From contig UQIE01000008.1 of NCBI GenBank assembly GCA_900541065.1, positions 24,438 through 88,437 of the forward strand: 64,000 nucleotides of DNA. Direction: 5' to 3'. Position numbers and translations under genes: made by a program. Positions 8,662 through 17,809 of this stretch are shown piece by piece. The notes under the pieces are model-generated. The model was given only the letters and a program-made list of their open reading frames with translations, was not told the DNA's origin and made no database searches. This DNA is from an uncultured Collinsella sp. Lineage in GTDB: Bacteria; Actinomycetota; Coriobacteriia; Coriobacteriales; Coriobacteriaceae. How positions within the stretch are numbered: the first letter of the stretch is position 1; each line of letters opens with the position of its first letter.

Positions 8662-9030
8662 GTGCCGAGACTCAACGTGATGGGCGAGCTCAGGGCGATC
8701 CTCGAGTCCGCCCTGGGCGGTGTGCCCGTGCGGGTCGACGTGCCCGGGGAGCGGCCGGGGACCGTCGCCGTTGTCCGCCGGTGCGGGGGCGCGCGGCAGG
8801 ATGCACTCGTGGACTCGCCGCAGGTGGAGGTGCTCATGTGGGCGCCCACCGAGGCCGAGGCCGAGGATCTCGCCGAGCGCGTGGGCGACGCCATGTCGCG
8901 CCTGCCGTTCTCGCGGGGCTTCTGCGCCTGCGAGGAGCTCGAGATGCGGACCGACTACGACTACCTCGCCCGGTCCCCGCGCTGGTACGCGCTGTACCGA
9001 CTGAAGACATACCAACCGAAAGAAGGATAA
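8662..9030 (+). CDS. Tail terminator protein
   Basis: A 122-residue protein with a GTG start preceded by AAGGAGG. It sits between the gp10-like gene and the tail tube gene, in the slot of the tail terminator that caps the tube and joins it to the head. The alternating charged helix EAEAEDLAERVGDAM and the C-terminal RWYALYRLKTYQ strand suit that fold. Identification is by gene order and size. Confidence 0.65.
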   Translation: MPRLNVMGELRAILESALGGVPVRVDVPGERPGTVAVVRRCGGARQDALVDSPQVEVLMWAPTEAEAEDLAERVGDAMSRLPFSRGFCACEELEMRTDYDYLARSPRWYALYRLKTYQPKEG

Positions 9031-9663
9031 ATGGCACCCAACAACGAAGAGGCCAAGATCGCCCTCGCGGCAGAGGACGCGGTCCCCGCGGCCGATATCG
9101 ACCCCTCGCTCGTAACCACCGGCTCACCCGTCGAGGGCGGCTGCGTGTACACGAGCTTCAAGGCCAAGCCGACGCTCCCGATCGACGCCACGACCAAGAT
9201 CTCCACGCTCACCGACCTCGTGTCGCTGGGCGACCTGTCGCCCGACGGCTTCACGGCCTCCAAGGGCGTGACAGTCAACGAGTTCAAGGGCTGGCACCAG
9301 TCCATCGTGCTCACCAAGGTCTCCGAGGAGAAGCACCAGTACAAGATGGTCTTCATCGAGTCCGTCCGCTCCTCCGTCGCCAAGCTGCGCTACGGCGCCG
9401 ACAACGTCGAGACGAACGAGGACGGAACGTTCAGCCACATCAAGGCAGTCGCCAACTCCGACGTGCGCGTCCCGCTCGTCATCGACGAGCTCGAGGACAC
9501 GGGCAACCTCCGCCGCACCGTCATCCCGCGCGTCTCCATCGACTCCTATGACGACGTCGAGCACAAGCCCGGCGGGCTGGTGCAGTACGGCTTCACCTTC
9601 ACGGTCCTCAAGACCGCGGACAAGCCGCTGTTCGACATCTACCGCGCAAAGCCCGCCGCGTAG
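9031..9663 (+). CDS. Major tail (tube) protein
   Basis: A 210-residue protein that starts directly after the tail terminator stop (TAAATG), with AAAGAAGG upstream. Size, order and beta-rich composition, with a C-terminal YGFTFTVLKTADKPLFDIY segment, fit the major tail tube protein of siphoviruses. A strong hairpin follows the gene, as is common to reduce transcription of the less abundant downstream tail proteins. Confidence 0.78.
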   Translation: MAPNNEEAKIALAAEDAVPAADIDPSLVTTGSPVEGGCVYTSFKAKPTLPIDATTKISTLTDLVSLGDLSPDGFTASKGVTVNEFKGWHQSIVLTKVSEEKHQYKMVFIESVRSSVAKLRYGADNVETNEDGTFSHIKAVANSDVRVPLVIDELEDTGNLRRTVIPRVSIDSYDDVEHKPGGLVQYGFTFTVLKTADKPLFDIYRAKPAA

Positions 9664-9682
9664 GCAGGGCCATAACGAGAAC

Positions 9683-9713
9683 GCCGTCCCGGCGCTGCCG
9701 GGGCGGCCCTTTA
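9683..9713 (+). terminator. Intergenic terminator-like hairpin after tail tube gene
   Basis: GCCGTCCCGGC and GCCGGGGCGGC form an 11-pair stem (one G-T pair) with a three-base loop, followed by CCTTTAT. It probably attenuates transcription into the chaperone and tape measure genes rather than stopping it fully. Confidence 0.65.
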
Positions 9714-9726
9714 TCTGGGAGGAAAG

Positions 9727-10116
9727 ATGAACAAGGACTACCTGGCAATGATGGACGATGGCGAGCTCGAGGCTTACGCCAAGGTCCTCGGCTTCACGAC
9801 CGCCGCCGCGCAGACGGCTGCGGACAAGGCGAAGCTCATCGAGCAGAAGCGAGGACGCTGCGCCGAGCTGACCGTTCTCGGCATCGCCATGAGCATTCCC
9901 GTCAAGCGCGCGCACGACCGCCGCTTCATCGATGCCATGAACAAGGAGGACCGCACGACCGAGGAGCTCGACGGGGCGTTCCGCTTCCTCCTCGGCGACG
10001 AGCAGTACGCGAGCCTCATGGAGGCCGTGACCGAGGACGACGGCACGCAGGACGACGACGCCTTGGGCTACGCATACAACAAGCTGCTCTACTCGGCCGA
10101 ACTAAAAAACTTCTAG
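9727..10116 (+). CDS. Tail assembly chaperone, upstream frame (gpG-like)
   Basis: A 129-residue acidic protein preceded by GGGAGG, in the position of the gpG chaperone that coats the tape measure protein during tail assembly. Its last sense codons before TAG contain the slippery heptamer A AAA AAC at 10104-10110, in the correct phase for a -1 shift. Ribosomes that shift there avoid the TAG and continue into the downstream frame to make a longer gpGT-like fusion, as in lambda and many siphoviruses. Confidence 0.85.
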   Translation: MNKDYLAMMDDGELEAYAKVLGFTTAAAQTAADKAKLIEQKRGRCAELTVLGIAMSIPVKRAHDRRFIDAMNKEDRTTEELDGAFRFLLGDEQYASLMEAVTEDDGTQDDDALGYAYNKLLYSAELKNF

Positions 10117-10484
10117 AGCTCGCCGACCTCGAGGAGCGTCACCTGCCCCTGCTCAGGCACGACTTCAGGGCCTACTACGGCTGCTGCTACGACGAGGTCG
10201 GTGCCGCCGAGGCGTACGACCTCGTGAGGACGCTTCCCGACGGCTCGCTCACCGTGGCTGCCCTCCACCCGGAGCGCAGCTGGACCCGAGAGCAGCACCT
10301 GGCGGCGGACATCGTGGACAGCGTCTACGCGGCGGCGACCGCGCTGTGCGGCGGCAAGGCATCGGAAGCCCCGAGGGTGCCCCGCCCGCGGGACGTGGCC
10401 GCCGCCGGCGCCGCGGCAGAGCGCGCGGCGTCGGTTCGCGCCCGCATCGAGAACACCGAGTGGGTGGAGGTGACGGATGGCTGA
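10104..10484 (+). CDS. Tail assembly chaperone, -1 frameshift extension (gpT-like)
   Basis: A 126-codon open frame in the -1 phase relative to the upstream chaperone, joined to it at the A AAA AAC heptamer. There is no good start codon at its beginning, so it is expected to be made only as a fusion. Recognisable is the segment LLRHDFRAYYGCCYDEV, which is characteristic of the T part of phage tail chaperones. The end overlaps the tape measure ATG by eight bases. The resulting fusion protein is about 252 residues. Confidence 0.85.
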   Translation, partial: KKLLELADLEERHLPLLRHDFRAYYGCCYDEVGAAEAYDLVRTLPDGSLTVAALHPERSWTREQHLAADIVDSVYAAATALCGGKASEAPRVPRPRDVAAAGAAAERAASVRARIENTEWVEVTDG

Positions 10485-13400
10485 GATCGGACGCGCGGAC
10501 CTGCTGATCGTCCCCAGGTTTGACAACCTTACCAAGTCGGTCGAGTCCGCGCTCGGCAAGTGCGAGGGGCAGGCGAGCAAGTCCGGCTCCAGCCTCGGCA
10601 AGAGCACGGGCTCCGGGTTCGGGAAGGGGCTGGCCGGCTCCGGCGCGATGATAGGCGCCTTCTCGGCGCTCACGGCGAAGGCCATGGACTCGGTCTCGTC
10701 CCATGTCGGGTCGGCGATCAGCCGCTTCGACACGCTCAACAACTACCCGAAGGTCATGCAGTCCCTCGGGTACTCAGCGGATTCCGCCAACGCGTCGATC
10801 GGCAAGATGTCCGACCGCCTGTCGACCCTTCCCACCAGGCTCGACGACATGGTCTCGGTCGTCCAGGGCATCACCGCCACGGTCGGGGACCTCGACAAGG
10901 CCACCGACGTCGGCCTCGCACTCAACGACATGCTCATCGCCTCGGGCAGCTCGACCCAGCTATGCTCGGCGGCGATGGAGCAGTTCCGCCAGATCCTCTC
11001 CAAGGGCAAGCCCGAGATGGAGGACTGGCGCTCGCTGACGACGGCCGCGCCTGGCCAGATGGACCAGCTGGCGAAATCCATGCTCGGCCCCACGGCAAAC
11101 GCCAACGACCTGTATGCCGCGCTCGGCGGCGGTGGCAAGGACCCGACAATCACGCTCGACCAGCTCATGGACAAGATGGTCGAGCTCGACACGCAGGGCG
11201 GCGCGAGCTTCGCGTCCTTCAAGGACCAGGCCGAGACCGCGGCCGGCGGCGTCCAGACGAGCATCCAGAACATGTCGAACTCCGTGACCAAGGGCGTCAC
11301 CGGGACGCTCGAGGCGATCGGCAGGAACAACATCGCCGGGGTGCTCGACGACGCGAAGGGCGCCGTGAACGGCTTCTTCAAGGTCGTCAACGGAGGCGTC
11401 TCGGCGTCGATGCCGATGGTCAAGCAGCTCTACGGCGGGTTCAAGGGCCTGGCGCCCGAGATTATCTCTGGGGCGGCAGGCATCGCGGCGTGGCAGAAGG
11501 CGGTACCGGTCCTCTCCGGCGTCGCGAGCGGCGTGGGCAAGGCCACCGAGGCCTTCAAGCTCGCCCGCGGGGGCGCCGGAACCTTCGCCGAGTCGCTCGA
11601 GGCGGTGGGCATCGGCTTCACCCCGGTCGCGATCGGCTGCACCGTCGCGGCCGCCGGCATCGGCATACTCATCGAGAAGCAGGTCGAGTGGCAGGCCCGC
11701 ACGGACGCCCTGAACAAGGCCACGACCGGCCTGGTCGACGCGGCCTCAAACACCGTGGCGCTCGAGTCCTACGCCGGCAGGGTCGAGAATGTAGGCAAGA
11801 AGTCCTCATTCTCGGCGATGTCCGTCGACGAGCTCGCAGAATCGATCGGCAAGCACGTCGACGCCATGAACGAGAACACGAGGGCGGCCGAGTCGCAGAT
11901 CGCGCAGCTCAACACCGCGCAGCAGATCATCGACAACTGCGCCGGCAAGACCGACCTGTCCACCGACGCACAGGGCAGGCTCACATGGGCGCTGCAGCTG
12001 CTCAACGACCAGCTCGGGCTCAACATCTCGGCGCAGGACGTGGCGAACGGGAAGTACGTCGACGCGGACGGCAGCGTCAAGAACCTCAAGCAGTCCATCG
12101 ACGAGCTCGTCGCCTCCAAGAAGAAGGACGCCGAGGTGAGTGCCCTCACGGCGAACCTCACCGAGGCGTACCAGGCCCAGTCCGAGGCGGCCGACACGCT
12201 CGCCTCCAAGACGAAGCCCTACCAGGATCGCCTGAAGGAGCTCGCTAAGACCTACCCGGAGCTCTCAAAGGGAGAGCTCGAGGCGCTCGCCTGCACCGAG
12301 AAGGTCGGCAGGGAGTACAACGAGGCGAAGAAGCAGTTCGACTCCGCCTCGGAGAGCATCGACGTCCTCAACGGCAAGCTCGGCGACGCAAGCCTGACCA
12401 CGCAGGAGGCCGGCAGCACCTTCGAGCACTTCGCCCAGGCGCAGCTCACGCTCTTCCAAGCGCAGCTCTCGGCCAACGGCGAGACCCTGTCCGCCGTCTC
12501 CGGCTCGCTCACGCAGCTCGGTGTCGACACCGAGCAGCTGGCGAGCCTCAGCGACGATCAGCTCGCCAAGCTGGCGCAGGACTACGACGGCACCGCCCGC
12601 TCCATTGTCGACGACCTCGACGGGTGGGGCGTCTCGATGGACGAGGGCGCCGCCTCGACCGTCCGGGCGGCTAGCGAGATCCAGGCCGCGCTCGAGGACA
12701 TGGGCGGCAAGCTCAAGAAGGCGTTCTCGAAGGAGAACATCGACTTCGGCGCGTTCTCGGACGCGTGCGCCGCCGCCGGGGTCTCTACCGAGACGCTCAA
12801 CAGCATCGGCTCGGCCAACCTCGCCGCGCTCGCGCACAACTTCAACGGCAACATCGACCAGATGGTGTGGGCCGTCCAGAACTACAACGCGCAGCCGATC
12901 GTCGACAAGAACGGCAACGTGACCGTCGACCAGACCCAGCTGATGGACGCCCAGGGAAACGTGTACACCTGGAACGGCGCGAAGCTGATGGACAAGAACG
13001 GCACCGTCGACGTGAGCGTCGGCGACCTGCGCGACGCCCAGGGCAACCTCGTGACCTGGAACGGCACGGCTCTCCGGTCCAAGAACGGCAAGGCAAAAGT
13101 CGACAAGAAGGAAGTCGACAGGGCGCAGACCTCGGTGGACAAGCTCAACGGCACCAAGCTCAAGAGCAAGGAGATGACCGCCAAGGCGAGCTACGGGACG
13201 CTGCCGAAGTGCCAGTCTGCGATGCAGGCGGTGATGAACGAGCCGTTCCACTCAAGGTCGGCGACGATCACCACGACCTACGTGACCGTCAACAGGACGC
13301 GCAACGAGAAGGCCGCAGTCGGCATACGGCACGCCGATGTCGGCATCCGCATGCACGCGCACGGAGCCATCGTCGACGCGCCGGTGACCGGCTACCCGCT

Positions 13401-13635
13401 CGACTGGGTGGGCGAGGACGGCGCCGAGGCAATCGTGCCGCTCACCAACCGAAAGTACTCGGAGCCGTTCGCGGCGACCATCGCCGAGCAGATGGCAAAG
13501 CTCGGGGGCCAGCGCGGCGACGTCTACAACATCTACCTCGACGGGTCGGCCCTCGAGGTCGACGAGCGCGTCGCGGAGGCGCTCAGGGCGCTGGTCTCCG
13601 AACTCAAGAGGACCGTCAGGACCGGAAGGGGGTAG
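10477..13635 (+). CDS. Tape measure protein
   Basis: A protein of 1052 residues, the longest in the prophage, whose length sets tail length. The N-terminus (about residues 1-300) has the conserved tape-measure-like region with repeated Gly/Ser/Lys segments and LNNYPKVMQSLGYS, and a hydrophobic segment lies near residues 379-398. The middle is long helical coiled coil. Near residues 809-880 two imperfect copies of a DKNG...DAQGN...TWNG module occur. The C-terminus (GYPLDWVGEDGAEAIVPL) resembles the typical end of such proteins. Gene order after the chaperones supports the call. Confidence 0.93.
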   Translation: MAEIGRADLLIVPRFDNLTKSVESALGKCEGQASKSGSSLGKSTGSGFGKGLAGSGAMIGAFSALTAKAMDSVSSHVGSAISRFDTLNNYPKVMQSLGYSADSANASIGKMSDRLSTLPTRLDDMVSVVQGITATVGDLDKATDVGLALNDMLIASGSSTQLCSAAMEQFRQILSKGKPEMEDWRSLTTAAPGQMDQLAKSMLGPTANANDLYAALGGGGKDPTITLDQLMDKMVELDTQGGASFASFKDQAETAAGGVQTSIQNMSNSVTKGVTGTLEAIGRNNIAGVLDDAKGAVNGFFKVVNGGVSASMPMVKQLYGGFKGLAPEIISGAAGIAAWQKAVPVLSGVASGVGKATEAFKLARGGAGTFAESLEAVGIGFTPVAIGCTVAAAGIGILIEKQVEWQARTDALNKATTGLVDAASNTVALESYAGRVENVGKKSSFSAMSVDELAESIGKHVDAMNENTRAAESQIAQLNTAQQIIDNCAGKTDLSTDAQGRLTWALQLLNDQLGLNISAQDVANGKYVDADGSVKNLKQSIDELVASKKKDAEVSALTANLTEAYQAQSEAADTLASKTKPYQDRLKELAKTYPELSKGELEALACTEKVGREYNEAKKQFDSASESIDVLNGKLGDASLTTQEAGSTFEHFAQAQLTLFQAQLSANGETLSAVSGSLTQLGVDTEQLASLSDDQLAKLAQDYDGTARSIVDDLDGWGVSMDEGAASTVRAASEIQAALEDMGGKLKKAFSKENIDFGAFSDACAAAGVSTETLNSIGSANLAALAHNFNGNIDQMVWAVQNYNAQPIVDKNGNVTVDQTQLMDAQGNVYTWNGAKLMDKNGTVDVSVGDLRDAQGNLVTWNGTALRSKNGKAKVDKKEVDRAQTSVDKLNGTKLKSKEMTAKASYGTLPKCQSAMQAVMNEPFHSRSATITTTYVTVNRTRNEKAAVGIRHADVGIRMHAHGAIVDAPVTGYPLDWVGEDGAEAIVPLTNRKYSEPFAATIAEQMAKLGGQRGDVYNIYLDGSALEVDERVAEALRALVSELKRTVRTGRG

Positions 13636-13638
13636 CAG

Positions 13639-15966
13639 GTGGCATCAGCGCAGACGACCAGGGGAGGCGTGACGTACTACACCGTCAACCTCTCCACGTC
13701 CGTGTCGAACGTGAACGACACCACGGCCCGCATCTACTGGACCGCCACCGTCGACTTCGGAGACTGGTACTACTACGGCGTGCGCCTGCACGTCAAGGTC
13801 GGCGGCGTCTGGCGCGCGTCGGGCGACGGCTACACGACCTCCTCCTGGAAGCGCGCCGTCACCGTCAGTGGGTACACCGACGCGGAGCGCAAGGACAACG
13901 ACTACGACGTCTGGGTCGAGGCGTACACCGAGTCCGTGGCAGTCAACGGCTACGGCGGGGTCGGCGCGACGACCTCCTGCGGCGAGGGCGCCAGGATCGG
14001 CAAGGTCCCGGCATACGAGCCCGCGGCCCCGACCGACCTCAGGGTCACGCGCTCGACCGACGGGACAACCGAGCTCGAGTGGGTCAACCACCCGGACGAC
14101 GACGCCAGGAAGTACTACGACGGCATCAACGTCTACCGCCATACGAACGGCGGCGACACCGAGAACCCCTACAGCAGCGTCACGATCTCCAACTGGCGCG
14201 ACGCGTCGACGTCGGCGAACAACTACTACGACTACGACGTGAGGGCGCGCTGGCGAGGCGGCACATCGGAGAGAACGAACTCCGTTCGCGTCTACAAGAC
14301 GCCCTCCCCACCGGCATCGGTCTCGCTATCGCGCTCCGGCGACGGCGAGGTCTCGCTGGTCGTCAGGGGTCCCGATATCCCGTCCTGGATTAGCGGCTTC
14401 GATGTCCGCGTGACCTCCGACGGCGGCAGGACCTACAAGCCCCGTGCCCTTACCGCCGACAGGCAGGAGCCGGGCGTCTGGACCATGACCGACCCGTCTG
14501 CCGTGGCGGGAGAGAAGGTCGTCTACGAGGTCCGCACCTACCGCGAGGAGCCCGTGGCGGGCGCGGGGGACACCGTCTTCTCCGCGTGGACGGCATCCAA
14601 CGCAGTGGCGACGATCTGCCCGCCGTACGCGCCCGCCGTCTCCGGGGTCGACCCCGCCTACCCGACTGGGTCGACGGCGACCATCGGCTGGACGCGGAAC
14701 CACCCCGACGGGACAGCCCAGACGGCGGCGCAGATTGAGCTGGTCGGGCCCGATGGCAAGACCGTCCCGCACCACATCACCGGCCCCGCCTCGGCGACAA
14801 CCCTGAGCCTGTCGGTGAAGGGCACCTATCGCCTGCGCGTGCGCACCAAGGGCGCCGACCCGTCATGGGGCGCGTGGTCGGAGTACGCAGTGTTCAGGGT
14901 CGCCGACCCGCCGCAGGCGTTCTTCACGACCCCCACGGAGGACGGCGAGGCCGTCGCCGAGCTCCCGCTGCGCGCCGCCTGGACCGCTGTCGACGAGACG
15001 GGCATCACCTATCAGCGCCTGAGGCTGCTGCGCGGCGGCTCAGCGGTCATCGACACGTCGGTCGCCGCGGGCGAGCGGTCGCACGAGATAGCCTCCGGCC
15101 TGGAGAACAGGTCCGCGTACGTCCTCGAGCTCACCGTCCGCGGCGGCTCGAGCCTGTCCACGACCGTCACCCGCTCGTTCTCGACCGACTGGCTCGTGCC
15201 CGCCACGCCCATCGTCAACGTCTCCTACGACGAGGCGCTCGCGGCCGTCGTCACGGTGCGAGACGGCATCTCCGAGTTCGCCGTCAGGGACCACAAGCTG
15301 CGCGGCCCCATGGCCATGACGCCCGAGGGCAACATCCGCATCAGGGGCGGCATGTCGATAAAGGGGACGCGCGCCACCGTCCACAGCCTGCCGCCGTGCG
15401 CCTCGTTCGATATCGAGCGCGTGCTCGCGGACGGCTCGAGGCTCCTGCTCGCCAGCGGCTTCAAGTCCGGGCAGAGCGTCATCGACCGCCTGCCGCCGCT
15501 CAACGTCGGGTTCTCCTACGTCGCGCGCGGCTACGCGGCCTCCGGAACCACCTCGACGACCGAGGTGGGGACCGTGTGCCCGTGCGACGGGTTCGCCCTC
15601 AACTTCGGGCCGGACGCCTCCGAGGTCGTCGTGGGCGACAGGAACATGGGTGGCCCGCCGCAGTACTCGGCGAGCCCCGAGCGCGAGCGCGACCAGTTCC
15701 ACTTCGTCGGCGGCGGCCTGCCCATGGGGTTCGAGAGCGGCAACCTCTCGATGAAGGAGTCGATGGAGTTCACGATCGAGGAGGACGACTACCTGCGCGT
15801 CCGCGGCCTGTTCGGCCGCTACGGAAGCGCCTGGGTGCGACCCCATCTGGGCGACCGCGGCTTCGCCGCCGTCACGGGGACGCTCACCAGGTGCGCGCCC
15901 GAGGACTACAGGGTGTCCGTATCGACGAAGAGGGAGCGATGGAGGGAGCCCAACGGTGTCGGATGA
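13639..15966 (+). CDS. Tail protein with fibronectin-III-like repeats
   Basis: A 775-residue protein with a GTG start just after the tape measure stop, preceded by AAGGGGG. It is built of beta-rich modules; the PAAPTDLRVTRS...TELEW pattern near residue 130 and later repeats (PPASVSLSRS, PYAPAVSGV) look like fibronectin type III domains. The order tape measure, this gene, then a tail-tip gene suggests a distal tail or baseplate component at the adsorption end. It overlaps the next start by about ten bases. Confidence 0.68.
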   Translation: MASAQTTRGGVTYYTVNLSTSVSNVNDTTARIYWTATVDFGDWYYYGVRLHVKVGGVWRASGDGYTTSSWKRAVTVSGYTDAERKDNDYDVWVEAYTESVAVNGYGGVGATTSCGEGARIGKVPAYEPAAPTDLRVTRSTDGTTELEWVNHPDDDARKYYDGINVYRHTNGGDTENPYSSVTISNWRDASTSANNYYDYDVRARWRGGTSERTNSVRVYKTPSPPASVSLSRSGDGEVSLVVRGPDIPSWISGFDVRVTSDGGRTYKPRALTADRQEPGVWTMTDPSAVAGEKVVYEVRTYREEPVAGAGDTVFSAWTASNAVATICPPYAPAVSGVDPAYPTGSTATIGWTRNHPDGTAQTAAQIELVGPDGKTVPHHITGPASATTLSLSVKGTYRLRVRTKGADPSWGAWSEYAVFRVADPPQAFFTTPTEDGEAVAELPLRAAWTAVDETGITYQRLRLLRGGSAVIDTSVAAGERSHEIASGLENRSAYVLELTVRGGSSLSTTVTRSFSTDWLVPATPIVNVSYDEALAAVVTVRDGISEFAVRDHKLRGPMAMTPEGNIRIRGGMSIKGTRATVHSLPPCASFDIERVLADGSRLLLASGFKSGQSVIDRLPPLNVGFSYVARGYAASGTTSTTEVGTVCPCDGFALNFGPDASEVVVGDRNMGGPPQYSASPERERDQFHFVGGGLPMGFESGNLSMKESMEFTIEEDDYLRVRGLFGRYGSAWVRPHLGDRGFAAVTGTLTRCAPEDYRVSVSTKRERWREPNGVG

Positions 15967-17683
15967 TATCTGGCTCGCGTCGTTCAGGACCTCCTACCGG
16001 TACGCCCGCGTTTCGCGGCCGACCGGCCTGGAGACCGGCGCCATCGAGTGCTTCACCGGCGGGAGCATCAGCCGCAACCAGGACACGGACACCTATGAGT
16101 CCGCATCACTGGACTACGTCGGCAGGCTCGACATGGGCAACGACTTCGTGCGTATTTACCTCGACGCGGAGGACCCGATCTCGGGCGCGTCGCGCACCGT
16201 GTGCCTGGGGACCTTCGAGTGCTCGACGCCGTCCCGCACGGTGAGCGGCGAGGTGGCGACCGGCACCGCGACGCTCTACGGCAGACTCCACGACCTCGCG
16301 AAGGACGACTTCGACGAGCCGTACACCGTGCCGGCGGGCGCAAACGCGGTCTCCGCGGCCAAGGCGATCGCGGAGGGGTGCGGGCTCGAGGTGGTCGCGG
16401 AGCCGAGCGACTACACGCTGTCGACGGCATGGGTCTTCGGGATCGCCGCCACGGCGGACACGCCGGACAACAAGCTGGGCGCGGTCAACAGGCTGCTCTC
16501 GGCCGCAGGATTCAGGAGCGCGTCGACCGACGCCTACGGGCGCGTGCTGTTCAGGCGTTACCTGGAGCCGGCGGCGAGGCCGATCGACCGCACCTTCTCA
16601 GAGGGCGAGGACTGCCGGGTGCTTCCCGACCTCACCGACGAGCAGGACGACTTCGACGCGGTGAACGTGGTGCACGTCGACTTCGCTACCCAGGGCGAGA
16701 GCGTCAGGGGAACGGCCTCGGACGACAGCCCGCAGAGCGAGTGGTCGACCGTCTCCACGGGCCGGCGCATCGTGAAGCGGTACCAGTACAGCGACCTCCC
16801 GTCAGGGGAGAGCGTCATCGCCGGCGGCTCCTACCCGCTCGCCGGAGACGGCACCCACGACAGCGCGACCTTCAGGTCCAGCGGCGGCGGGGGGACCATC
16901 GAGACCGTCGGCGTCTCCGGGTGCCCGATCGGCGGCATCAGCCAGGCGATCCGCATCACGAAGGGGTCGGGCTCCGGTGAGATCGGCATCGCCCAGGACA
17001 AGATATCCCTCAAGAAGGGCCAGCCGTACACCGAGTCCGTCTACCTCTACGCGTCGCAGAGGGTGCAGGTGAGGGTCCAGCCAATCTGGCGCGAGGACGA
17101 CGGGGGAGAGACCGCGACGGTCGCCATCGGGCCGGGCTGGACGAGGCTGTCGCTCACGGCCACCCCGGCCAAGTCCGAGGAATACAGCGCGGGCTACATC
17201 TACCTTGCCGCTAGCGCGCCGACCGGATCGTACATCGACGTAGCGCAGGTCAAGGTCGAGGAGGGCGTTGTGGCAACGCAGTTCGCGGTCGAGGCTGCGA
17301 ACGAGAAAGCGGCGAGCCTGCTCGCCACCGAGTGCTCGGTCATCCGCCGCCCGACCATCACGGCGATCTTCAACCCGTCGGCGGACGTCTACTCGGCGTG
17401 CGCCATCAGGCTGCCGTCCGTCGGGATCGAGCTCGCCCGCGCCTGCATCCGGAAGATGGACCTCGAGCTCTCGATGGGATGCCCCATGAGGATCGAGCTC
17501 CGCATGTACATGAGGGGTGATGCCTCGCGAGCGTCATGCCGTCCCTGGCCGCGGACCTCGCCGATATCGTCGCCGGCCCATCGGCGCCCGGCGTCTCGAT
17601 CGCCTACGGCACCGTCGTCGCGGCGGACTCCAAGACCGTCGACGTGCGCATCGGGGGCTCGGTTGTCGCCGACATCTGCATGA
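15956..17683 (+). CDS. Tail-tip/baseplate protein, C-terminus possibly out of frame
   Basis: A frame of 575 residues, GTG start at 15956. Content is beta-rich; the order suggests a Dit/Tal-like tail-tip or receptor-binding scaffold. A central portion (about residues 280-440) resembles a carbohydrate-binding jelly roll (SGCPIGGISQAIRITKGSGS...). After the segment MRIELRMYMR the frame runs on for 56 codons across the next small gene in a different frame, giving a Ser/Pro/Arg-rich tail that looks non-coding. If the G4 run at 17514-17517 had five G residues, the protein would end after MYMRG at about residue 521. Confidence 0.7.
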   Translation: MSDDIWLASFRTSYRYARVSRPTGLETGAIECFTGGSISRNQDTDTYESASLDYVGRLDMGNDFVRIYLDAEDPISGASRTVCLGTFECSTPSRTVSGEVATGTATLYGRLHDLAKDDFDEPYTVPAGANAVSAAKAIAEGCGLEVVAEPSDYTLSTAWVFGIAATADTPDNKLGAVNRLLSAAGFRSASTDAYGRVLFRRYLEPAARPIDRTFSEGEDCRVLPDLTDEQDDFDAVNVVHVDFATQGESVRGTASDDSPQSEWSTVSTGRRIVKRYQYSDLPSGESVIAGGSYPLAGDGTHDSATFRSSGGGGTIETVGVSGCPIGGISQAIRITKGSGSGEIGIAQDKISLKKGQPYTESVYLYASQRVQVRVQPIWREDDGGETATVAIGPGWTRLSLTATPAKSEEYSAGYIYLAASAPTGSYIDVAQVKVEEGVVATQFAVEAANEKAASLLATECSVIRRPTITAIFNPSADVYSACAIRLPSVGIELARACIRKMDLELSMGCPMRIELRMYMRGDASRASCRPWPRTSPISSPAHRRPASRSPTAPSSRRTPRPSTCASGARLSPTSA

Positions 17684-17772
17684 CGACGTCCTGCCGGGGC
17701 GCGGCGCCCGGTCAGCGCGCCATCCTCATCGGGTCGCCTCCGCTCTGGACGGCGATCGGGATCATCGCTTGA
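17536..17772 (+). CDS. Small tail-associated protein
   Basis: A 78-residue beta-rich protein in the tail region. The sequence (VSIAYGTVVAADSKTVDVRIGG... PGQRAILIGSPPLWTAIGII) has the appearance of a small OB-like or beta-barrel baseplate subunit. It overlaps the end of the preceding frame extensively, which is one reason to think that frame is too long. Ribosome-binding signal is weak. Function is not known. Confidence 0.55.
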   Translation: MPSLAADLADIVAGPSAPGVSIAYGTVVAADSKTVDVRIGGSVVADICMTTSCRGAAPGQRAILIGSPPLWTAIGIIA

Positions 17773-17809
17773 TTATCGTGCGGGCGCAGGCCCGCGGAAG
17801 GGAATCCGC

